NCBI GenBank assembly: GCA_029262295.1
Contig: JAJCZR010000015.1
Coordinates: forward strand, 1-41,835
Reading direction: 5' to 3'
DNA from: Deltaproteobacteria bacterium
Lineage (GTDB): Bacteria > Desulfobacterota_D > UBA1144 > Nemesobacterales > Nemesobacteraceae
DNA: 41,835 nucleotides
This document shows, piece by piece, positions 35,670-41,835 of the stretch; position 1 is the stretch's first letter; the number at the start of each line of letters is the position of its first letter. The notes under the pieces are model-generated. The model was not told the origin of the DNA, made no database searches, and was given only the letters and a program-made list of their open reading frames with translations. Made by a program: the position numbers and the translations under genes.

Positions 35670-37184
35670 TTATATACCGGTAGATTCAAAGTCTAAAACT
35701 TCAATATCGTATTTCAAACCTAAAATCTTTTTTTTTGATAGATAAAAAGTGTAAAACGGAACTGATTTTCCGGGCTCTATATTAAAATTTCTTCCTGCAA
35801 AAGAATCAACATCATCAAAATCCACATCGCCGGATTTTCTTTTTAGTTTTTTCTCAAGGGTACTGACAGAACTGTTTCTAAGTTCTTTCATAGTAAGTGT
35901 GTTACCTGAGTAAAATTCCTGTGTATAAAGATTATTTCCTGTAGAAGAATATTTTGACCTGAGTTTAATATAGTTAACGGGCTTATTACTGTTATTAAAC
36001 ACTTCTCCATAAACAACAAAAAGGAAACCGTTGCGCGTGTTTATCCACTTTCCACTTACATCTTTAACAGATAATTTGTTAAGTCTTTTATTGTCCTTAC
36101 CTTGAATTGCGGGCAGGTATTTTGATACATATGAAAGGTATTTGTTGTATTGCTCTTTTGGAATAATACCAAAAGTAACAAGTGAAAATAAAACGGCAGT
36201 AAACAGGATTACCATCACAACAAAAATGGCAAGATTAGTAAAAAAACTGGAGAGAAAGCCTTTTTTCTTGTTCAACTTAGAAGCCTCTGAAGAATAAATC
36301 TGTTGATCTTTTGCTTCTGTTGACCCAACCTGCATCCCGGAATCTTTATTTTGTACCGCCTCCGATACTCTATTGTAACTTGAATAAGTGTCTGAAACAT
36401 CAGGGGCAAGTGTTGCAGACCTGAATGGGTTTTGTTCTTCTCTATTCCTTCTATCTTCCTTGATCTTCTTTCTGGAGCTATCAAGTTCCAAATCACCTTC
36501 TGGTATCTCCGCATTTGAATCAGTAAGTGTTTTCCGATTTCTGGGTTCAGTGTTCTCTTCAGTATCGTCAATCTCAAGATTTTCCCAATCAACCAGATAT
36601 TCCTCATTTAGCTTAAGATCATCACCTTCATCTGTGTTCTCAGGCTTCGATTCAGAAATGCTTTCCTCATTAGCAACTTCTTCAAAACTGTTTTCAAGCT
36701 CCGGTGCACCAGAAGAGGCAAGTTTTTCATCTAGATCAGATGAGTTTTCACTTTTGGATAGTTTTTCGGGGGATTCTTTATCTTCAATTGAATCTGTTTT
36801 TAGTGTGGCTTCATCTGACCCCGCTTTCTCATTTGTCTCGGTTTTTTGAGTTTCAGGTTCTTGAGTGAAATCAATGTCAGGTTGTATATCATCACTATTT
36901 TTACTATCAGGGTTGTCAACTCTTGCATCTTTTTGCATCTCTTTATCATCTGAAATGTTTAACGGGGTAGTTGATAAATCAGTATCTGTCTGGGAAGTAG
37001 CGGCTTTTTCTTGTGGTTTTAGGGTTGATGTAACCTGCGACGTGGTTTCATCAGCTTCAGGTTTATTCTCGACAAAAAACAGTTCACCACACTTTGAACA
37101 CTTAACCTTTTTTCCGGGTGGAGCTATTTTTGTCTCGTCAATATTGTATTTAACTTTGCAATTTATACATTCTATAATCATCAT
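35670..37184 (-). CDS. MJ0042-type zinc ribbon, acidic linker, TM and DUF3426-like protein
   Basis: A 504-residue protein. The N-terminal zinc ribbon has Cys6, Cys9, Cys29 and Cys32, the last pair as KCSKCGELFFV, with the family's IDETKIAPPGKKVKC between them. Residues 45-300 are Glu/Asp/Ser-rich without clear fold. One transmembrane helix lies at about 316-338. The last ~130 residues (FVVYGEVFNNSNKPVNYIKLRSKYSSTGNNLY...) match the beta-rich DUF3426 pattern and would be periplasmic. Such proteins are common in deltaproteobacteria; the role is unknown. No clear SD exists. It diverges from the MoxR gene. Confidence 0.75.
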   Translation of the reverse strand: MMIIECINCKVKYNIDETKIAPPGKKVKCSKCGELFFVENKPEADETTSQVTSTLKPQEKAATSQTDTDLSTTPLNISDDKEMQKDARVDNPDSKNSDDIQPDIDFTQEPETQKTETNEKAGSDEATLKTDSIEDKESPEKLSKSENSSDLDEKLASSGAPELENSFEEVANEESISESKPENTDEGDDLKLNEEYLVDWENLEIDDTEENTEPRNRKTLTDSNAEIPEGDLELDSSRKKIKEDRRNREEQNPFRSATLAPDVSDTYSSYNRVSEAVQNKDSGMQVGSTEAKDQQIYSSEASKLNKKKGFLSSFFTNLAIFVVMVILFTAVLFSLVTFGIIPKEQYNKYLSYVSKYLPAIQGKDNKRLNKLSVKDVSGKWINTRNGFLFVVYGEVFNNSNKPVNYIKLRSKYSSTGNNLYTQEFYSGNTLTMKELRNSSVSTLEKKLKRKSGDVDFDDVDSFAGRNFNIEPGKSVPFYTFYLSKKKILGLKYDIEVLDFESTGI

Positions 37185-37324
37185 TAAAATATAATTATAA
37201 CGTCTGATAGGGAATATAAACAGTATGGAAATAAGAATTAAATAGCAAATAAAAAAATACTAAGGTTTTTCTTGGATATTAATTTGATTTTATATTTTTG
37301 AATGTATCCTTATACTTCTAAAAA

Positions 37325-37354
37325 TTGTAATAATAATTATGCTTATGTTATATT
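37325..37354 (+). promoter_or_regulatory. Candidate promoter of the MoxR-VWA unit
   Basis: TTGTAA (37325-37330) and TATATT (37349-37354) are 18 bases apart, with four and five matches to the sigma-70 boxes. They end about 36 bases before the MoxR ATG, which has its own AGGAG. The opposite-strand zinc-ribbon gene starts at 37184. Confidence 0.4.
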
Positions 37355-37390
37355 CATTAACCTACCCGAATTTAGCTTAGGAGATTTTTT

Positions 37391-38344
37391 ATGAGTTCCA
37401 AAAACCCTTTTTTACTACTTCAAGAAGAGATGGATAAACATGTAGTTGGTCACGAGGAAGTAAAAACCGCGCTTCTTCTTGGCATAATATCAAGAGAACA
37501 CATTTATATTGAAGGCCCTCCTGGAACAGCAAAAACTATGCTTTCTGAGATCGTTTCTGCAGCAGCTCAATTGAATTTCTTTTTCTATCAGCTTCACAGA
37601 GACACGCGCCTTTCTGAATTAATTGGTGATCTGGCAATAATTAAAGAAAAGACTGAAATTGGAGAAGTTATTAAACAACATATTGTTAAAGGTGGAATTC
37701 TAACTTCAGAGATATGCTTGCTTGATGATATTTCCCGTGCACCAGGAGAGTCTCTTAACGTTTTATTAAGAATTTTAAATGAAAGAAAATTCTTTGATGA
37801 GAGAATTCCGCTCCTAACTGCTATTGCAACAAGTAACCCTACTGCAGATGAATACTACAACGAACCTCTCGATCCTGCCAACCTTGATCGTTTTGTACTT
37901 CAGATCAAATCGCGGGGAATTTCTTACGGAAGAAAGTGGGATGAGGCTAAAAAGGTTATTGAGATATATTCTGAAAAACCACTTGATGAGAAAATCCCGG
38001 TACGTGTAAGTAAAGAAATATTTGATGAAAACTACAAAAAACTTGAAGAAGTAGTTATACCACAGGAAGTACAGAACGGACTTGCAGATTTTATTACAAT
38101 TTTAATTGAAGATTATGGATTAAATGAAGGCAATTCACTTATATCCGACAGGACATTTTTTGTGAAATCACTTAAGATTCTTAAATCTCATGCACTTTTG
38201 AATGATAGGGAAGTCTGTACAACTGAAGATCTTAGGGCCCTTAAATTTATGACTGCTTTTAGAATTCCTGAAGAAGTGTACAACCAGATCGATGAAATAC
38301 TCGATAGCATAGAAGGTAAAAAAAAAATCCAGATGACCAGCTAG
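37391..38344 (+). CDS. MoxR-family AAA+ ATPase
   Basis: A 317-residue AAA+ ATPase of the MoxR/RavA group. The motifs are Walker A GPPGTAKT (42-49), Walker B ICLLDDISRAP (108-118), sensor 1 with Asn149 (AIATSNPT) and the arginine-finger loop DRF (166-168). MoxR proteins work as chaperone-like ATPases with VWA partners, here encoded immediately downstream. Walker B is Asp-Asp (112-113) instead of the usual Asp-Glu, a change at the catalytic base. AGGAG precedes the ATG. The frame ends at a TAG (38342-38344) 14 bases after a run of ten A; the VWA frame is the -1 frame. Confidence 0.88.
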   Translation: MSSKNPFLLLQEEMDKHVVGHEEVKTALLLGIISREHIYIEGPPGTAKTMLSEIVSAAAQLNFFFYQLHRDTRLSELIGDLAIIKEKTEIGEVIKQHIVKGGILTSEICLLDDISRAPGESLNVLLRILNERKFFDERIPLLTAIATSNPTADEYYNEPLDPANLDRFVLQIKSRGISYGRKWDEAKKVIEIYSEKPLDEKIPVRVSKEIFDENYKKLEEVVIPQEVQNGLADFITILIEDYGLNEGNSLISDRTFFVKSLKILKSHALLNDREVCTTEDLRALKFMTAFRIPEEVYNQIDEILDSIEGKKKIQMTS

Positions 38345-38354
38345 AAGATCTGGA
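38311..38354 (+). promoter_or_regulatory. Candidate -1 frameshift / transcriptional slippage site
   Basis: AGAAGG (38311-38316) is SD-like. Ten A residues follow at 38318-38327 and contain the classic A AAA AAA slip heptamer. Immediately after is an inverted repeat of 7 bp, TCCAGAT (38328-38334) and ATCTGGA (38348-38354), with a 13-base loop holding the MoxR stop. Slipping back one base at codon 312 leads to AAT CCA GAT ... and on, without a stop, to 39522. This arrangement (SD-like element, slippery run, stem-loop) resembles the dnaX and prfB-like recoding signals of bacteria. Homopolymer length error is the alternative. Confidence 0.55.
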
Positions 38355-38397
38355 GCGAAGAGAAGCAGAAAGTCAGATTCCCGAGTATGATGAAAAC

Positions 38398-39522
38398 ATG
38401 GAAAGCGAGGAAACTCGCGGGGAAATACCTGACGAAGAAGCGGAAAAAGAAACTGAGAACGAACTTTCTGAAGCAAGAAAAACCTTTTTTCAAGCCCTAA
38501 AAGAACTCAAAGAAAACATCGACAACGAAGATGAAGGTAATGAGATGGAACCGCCTGAAGGTCAGGACATACCATCAGAACCCACCGGAAAACCTAAAGA
38601 CAGTGGAAATGCCGACCGCGAAGATAAATCCAGCCAGGCTTTTATGGGAAGTAAATCAGAAAAAGCTGGTGAAGATGAAGATACTGTAATCCCGGGTAAA
38701 AGAAATTTTGAGACAGCTGAAAACATAAAAACCATAATGAGGGTTCTTGAAGGGGATTTTCAAAGAAATATTGCGAAAAGATCCTTACATCCAGGCGGTT
38801 CACCCAGAAAGTGGAAGACTATGGTCTCCTTTGATGAACTTGAAGATATCGATCCGTTAGAAGCTTTTATCTGGTCTCAAGATACCCCACCCGATCTTCC
38901 CCATGTTCAGCTTAGGGAAAAAGAGGTTATGGGTGGAGAAATTGCGATCCTGAGAGATGTAAGCACCTCAATGATGGGAGTTTATAGTGAGTGGTCTTCA
39001 TCTGTTGTGAAGGGTGTAATAGAACTTGCCCGGACTAAAAGAATGAGAGTCGGATACGTAGAGTTCAATCATAAATCCTTTAAATACAAAAAGAAATCAA
39101 GATTTTTCACAAAAGATTACAGATGGATTTATGAGCTTGCTTCAAGAACCGATTGTTCCGGCAACACTAACTATGAGGATGCCCTTAAAGATGCACTTCT
39201 TGAATTCAAGGGAAGAGGGCTTCGAAATAAACACATACTTTTTATTACAGACGGAATTCCTACTTCCGGTGATTGCGACGTATTAGCTGAAAGGGAAGTT
39301 GCAAGGAAAAGAGGAGTATGTATTCACTCAATTTTCATTGGTTCAAAAAACTATCCTAAAATCCTGGAACGAGTCTCTCAGGAAACTAAGGGAAAACAGT
39401 TTGTTGCATCCAAAGGAAAAGATGGTGTGATTAGAATTCAAAGAAAGGATAAAGCTTTTTCAGGACCAAAGGAACCAAGGCGTGATTTTGATCCATTTGC
39501 AAAAGTATTTTCCAGTTATTAG
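38398..39522 (+). CDS. VWA-domain partner of MoxR
   Basis: A 374-residue protein by its first ATG, but the frame is open upstream to 38326 and that stretch has the same acidic, coding-like composition (NPDDQLEDLERREAES). If fused to the first 312 MoxR residues it makes a 710-residue protein. The N-terminal half is Glu/Asp-rich. The C-terminal von Willebrand A domain (about 175-330) carries a complete metal site: Asp-x-Ser-x-Ser in RDVSTSMMG, a Thr in GNTNYEDAL and an Asp in ITDGIPT. There is no SD before the ATG at 38398, in contrast to the MoxR gene. It is probably a metal-dependent adaptor for the ATPase, like ViaA for RavA. Confidence 0.85.
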   Translation: MESEETRGEIPDEEAEKETENELSEARKTFFQALKELKENIDNEDEGNEMEPPEGQDIPSEPTGKPKDSGNADREDKSSQAFMGSKSEKAGEDEDTVIPGKRNFETAENIKTIMRVLEGDFQRNIAKRSLHPGGSPRKWKTMVSFDELEDIDPLEAFIWSQDTPPDLPHVQLREKEVMGGEIAILRDVSTSMMGVYSEWSSSVVKGVIELARTKRMRVGYVEFNHKSFKYKKKSRFFTKDYRWIYELASRTDCSGNTNYEDALKDALLEFKGRGLRNKHILFITDGIPTSGDCDVLAEREVARKRGVCIHSIFIGSKNYPKILERVSQETKGKQFVASKGKDGVIRIQRKDKAFSGPKEPRRDFDPFAKVFSSY

Positions 39523-39533
39523 ATCCTGAATTT

Positions 39534-40520
39534 CTATCGCCTGTTCTTTATATACTTATTGATTGCATTCACATGGCTTCTGTAATTATCAGAGAAGTAA
39601 TGTGATCCATCACCTTTTGAAACAAAATAAAGATAGTTAACATTTGCAGGGTTCATTGCGGCTTCAAGTGATTCTTTTCCCGGATTTGCAATTGGCCCGG
39701 GCGGAAGTCCGCTAACAACATAAGTATTATAAGGTGATTCATACTTAAGATCTTTCTTGGTAAGGTTTCCATCAAAATTGTCCCCTAACGCGTAGATCAC
39801 TGTTGGATCACATGCTAATCTCATGCCTATCTTAAGCCTGTTATCTATAACTGCTGACACAAGGGGCTTTTCAGAATTAAGAGGTGTTTCTTTCTCAATT
39901 ATTGAGGCTCTTGTTACAATTTCAATAAGATCATGAAACTGACTTCCTTCAATCTGATCAAACACTTCACGGAATCTTTTGATCATTGTTTCAATAACAA
40001 ATTCTGGCTTTTCATTCTTATTAAAAGAGTATGTATCAGGAAATAAAAATCCTTCAAGGCTATTAATATTCGTCTGAAAATATTTCTTTGCATATTCTGT
40101 GTTGCTAGCCAGTTCCAAAAAACTATTTTTTGAAACAACTTTATTTTTCTCAAGTATTTCCCCTATCTCATTAACATTCAGACCTTCTGGAATTGTGACT
40201 TTTCTTAAAATCACATCTCCTTTTTTCAGTTTATCAAAAACCTGATTTATAGTGAGCCCGGGTTCAAATTCATATTCGCCAGCTTTTAAAGTGCTGCCTG
40301 AGCCAAGTAGATAGGAATAAGCTATAAATGTTCTCTTATTATTAACTATATTATTTTTTTCAAGCAGGCTTGCAATTGAATTTAATCCATATCCCCTTGG
40401 TATCTCAACTATTGTTTGTTCTTCGGAATTGGTTTTGATAAAAAAACTGTAAAATCCAAAACAAACGATGAGTAATAAGAAAATAGTAAAGGCTGATATT
40501 AGTAATTTAAACTTCTTCAT
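39534..40520 (-). CDS. mltG: Endolytic murein transglycosylase MltG
   Basis: A 328-residue single-pass inner-membrane enzyme (helix about 7-28) that cuts nascent peptidoglycan strands. It has the LysM-like region (31-105) followed by the YceG catalytic domain with Glu209 in ASIIEKET, the site matching E. coli Glu218. The later blocks DPTVIYALG, SPYNTY, GLPPGPIANPG and YFVSKGDGSHYFS are all typical. It lies 7 bases after proB and converges on the VWA gene with an 11-base gap. Confidence 0.95.
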   Translation of the reverse strand: MKKFKLLISAFTIFLLLIVCFGFYSFFIKTNSEEQTIVEIPRGYGLNSIASLLEKNNIVNNKRTFIAYSYLLGSGSTLKAGEYEFEPGLTINQVFDKLKKGDVILRKVTIPEGLNVNEIGEILEKNKVVSKNSFLELASNTEYAKKYFQTNINSLEGFLFPDTYSFNKNEKPEFVIETMIKRFREVFDQIEGSQFHDLIEIVTRASIIEKETPLNSEKPLVSAVIDNRLKIGMRLACDPTVIYALGDNFDGNLTKKDLKYESPYNTYVVSGLPPGPIANPGKESLEAAMNPANVNYLYFVSKGDGSHYFSDNYRSHVNAINKYIKNRR

Positions 40521-40527
40521 TTAACTG

Positions 40528-41670
40528 TTAATTTTTAGAAATTATGGCCATTTCATCCCGGTGAATAACCACATCACCATATTTATAGCCGAGAATTTCT
40601 TCAATCTCAGATGATTTTTTACCCATAATTTTTCTAAGTTCACTTGAGCTATAGGAAGTAAGCCCTCTGCATATCTCAACTTTATCAGAGTTGTAGCAAC
40701 TCACTGGCTCACCTATTTCAAAGTTTCCTTCCACACTTTTAATACCTGAAGACAATAGGCTTTTCCCATTTTTGGAAATAGCATTTGCTGCGCCTTCATC
40801 TAAATATATTTTGCCTGAAGGTTTTAATGTAAAAGCAATCCAGTGTTTCCTTCTGTTTAATTTCTCTTTTCCTGGAAGAATAAAACTTCCAATGTCTTCA
40901 TAATTAAAAATCTTTTCCAATACTTTTTCGTTTTTACCATTTGCAATAATTGAAGGCACACCAAACGCTGCAGCTGTTTTGGCTGAGTGTACTTTTGTTT
41001 TCATTCCGCCGGTTGTAGTTTTTCCTGTTGTTCCGCCTGCAATTTTTTCAATTGTTGCATCAACTTCCTCGATCATTGGAATAAGTTTTGCATCTGCGCT
41101 TTTCATGGGATCAACATCAAAAATACCATCCATGTTGGTAAGCAAAATTAAAATATCTGCTTCAACAAGTGTAGTAATAAGTGCAGCAAGATTATCATTA
41201 TCTCCAAACATTATCTCTTCAAAAGAAACCGTGTCGTTCTCATTTATGATAGGAATTATATCCATCTCCAAAAGCTGCTGAATTGTTTTTCTGGCATTTA
41301 AAAATCTTTTTCTATTTGAAAGTGCATCATGGGTAAGAAGTATTTGTGCAACCTTAAAACCATACTCGGAAAATGCCTCTTCATAGTTTCTAATAAGTGA
41401 AGTCTGCCCACAAGCGGATATTGCCTGTTTCATGTGTATATCTTCAGGCTTTTTGGATATTCCAAGTTTTTTCATACCAGAGGCAATTGCCCCGGAAGAA
41501 ACAATTATTACTTTTATTCCTTTTTTTCTAACTGAAGATATTTGCTCAGCCAGTTTTTTAAAGACGGACTCATCCAGAAGGCCGTTATCATCCGTCAGCA
41601 CACTGCTTCCGATTTTAATAATGGCAGTATCAATATTTTTAATAAGATCTTTTCTGGATAAATTTGTCAT
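40528..41670 (-). CDS. proB: Glutamate 5-kinase
   Basis: A 380-residue enzyme that phosphorylates glutamate as the first step of proline synthesis. The amino-acid-kinase domain has IKIGSSVLTD, VSSGAIASGM, INENDTVSFEE and GTTGKTTTGGMKTK, and a C-terminal PUA domain is present (about 285-370). It precedes mltG; the usual proA neighbour is not in the window. The ATG at 41670 is 88 bases from the divergent tRNA gene. Confidence 0.96.
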   Translation of the reverse strand: MTNLSRKDLIKNIDTAIIKIGSSVLTDDNGLLDESVFKKLAEQISSVRKKGIKVIIVSSGAIASGMKKLGISKKPEDIHMKQAISACGQTSLIRNYEEAFSEYGFKVAQILLTHDALSNRKRFLNARKTIQQLLEMDIIPIINENDTVSFEEIMFGDNDNLAALITTLVEADILILLTNMDGIFDVDPMKSADAKLIPMIEEVDATIEKIAGGTTGKTTTGGMKTKVHSAKTAAAFGVPSIIANGKNEKVLEKIFNYEDIGSFILPGKEKLNRRKHWIAFTLKPSGKIYLDEGAANAISKNGKSLLSSGIKSVEGNFEIGEPVSCYNSDKVEICRGLTSYSSSELRKIMGKKSSEIEEILGYKYGDVVIHRDEMAIISKN

Positions 41671-41710
41671 TTAGCCGAATATTTTACCTAAAAGATAAAT
41701 CTTTTTATTC

Positions 41711-41745
41711 TTGACAATAATAGATGGGCTTGATAGCTTTATAAT
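41711..41745 (+). promoter_or_regulatory. tRNA-Gly promoter elements
   Basis: A perfect TATAAT lies at 41740-41745, placing transcription start near 41752, 7 bases before the tRNA. A perfect TTGACA lies at 41711-41716, but the spacing of 23 is too long for a standard pair, so the true -35 may be a weaker sequence near 41717-41722. Confidence 0.35.
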
Positions 41746-41758
41746 CCTGCTTACTTAA

Positions 41759-41832
41759 GCGGGAATAGCTCAGTTGGCTAGAGCATCTCCTTGCCAAGGA
41801 GAAGGTCGCGGGTTCGAATCCCGTTTCCCGCT
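41759..41832 (+). tRNA. tRNA-Gly (anticodon GCC)
   Basis: A complete 74-base cloverleaf. The acceptor stem GCGGGAA pairs with TTCCCGC, with T as discriminator. The D-arm has TAGCTCAGTTGGCTAGAGC, the anticodon stem CTCCT/AGGAG encloses TTGCCAA with the GCC anticodon, and the T-arm has GGTTCGAATCC. The bases that follow are CAA, so the CCA end is not encoded. The window stops three bases later. Confidence 0.97.
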
Positions 41833-41835
41833 CAA

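Noticed and set aside
38168-38476. 102-residue minus-strand ORF at the MoxR-VWA junction
   Set aside because: It is antisense to two well supported genes, has no SD, and its sequence has no family features.

Overview
The window is an AT-rich (roughly one-third G+C), gene-dense stretch of a bacterial chromosome with mostly housekeeping content. It encodes futalosine-pathway menaquinone synthesis (MqnC), a lipoprotein signal peptidase, a TonB-type protein, a peroxide-regulator-like Fur protein, a MutL with its own endonuclease site, an MJ0042-type zinc-ribbon/DUF3426-like membrane protein and a carB-greA gene order. This mix suggests a didermic, Gram-negative, deltaproteobacterium-grade lineage (Desulfobacterota / SAR324 / Deferribacterota-like). 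That is an inference: there is no rRNA in the window and I cannot place it more closely. About four fifths of the coding sequence is on the minus strand. Several starts are TTG or GTG, chosen by Shine-Dalgarno (SD) position.

Layout. 1-1115: the 3' end of mqnC, then a gene-free stretch packed with small degenerate palindromic repeats. 1116-5323: mixed-strand genes for a lipoprotein, a KDPG-aldolase-like protein, PerR, an exported esterase and a nitroreductase-like protein. 10063 down to 5344: a minus-strand run GYD protein - 52-aa membrane protein - mutL - gmhA - yacG - efp - corA. 10197-12812: a large exported protein with three repeated beta-rich domains, a PUR-type nucleic-acid-binding protein and a hotdog thioesterase. 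22746 down to 12840: a long minus-strand run carB - greA - tonB - membrane metallopeptidase with TPRs - lspA - ribE - aroK, followed by the protease gene degP. 22747-23105: structured intergenic DNA ahead of carB. 24974-23106: thiC, divergent from tsaD. 26098-30325 (minus): Dabb protein, methyltransferase-like membrane protein, unknown protein, coaX, M29-like aminopeptidase and a group-2 sigma factor. 30591-31986 (plus): NAD-dependent epimerase and two small proteins. 35507 down to 31990: a basic-tailed protein with guaB and guaA. 37184-35670: the zinc-ribbon membrane protein. 37391-39522 (plus): a MoxR AAA+ ATPase and a VWA protein. 41670 down to 39534: proB and mltG. 41759-41832: tRNA-Gly(GCC), truncated just after its end by the window edge.

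The most notable observation is the MoxR-VWA junction (38311-38354). The MoxR frame ends just after a run of ten A residues. The VWA frame is the -1 frame and is open right back to that run, and a 7-bp hairpin containing the MoxR stop codon follows directly. The VWA gene has no SD before its first ATG. This looks like a programmed -1 frameshift or transcriptional-slippage site that would make both a MoxR protein and a MoxR-VWA fusion, although an indel in the homopolymer must be excluded. Other points worth a look are a histone-H1-like basic tail on a protein encoded with guaBA, an EF-P with arginine at the loop tip, a multi-TM gluzincin-TPR protein beside tonB, a sigma factor with a cysteine-bearing insert, a three-repeat exported protein with a long acidic linker, a possibly leaderless tsaD and the structured carB upstream region.
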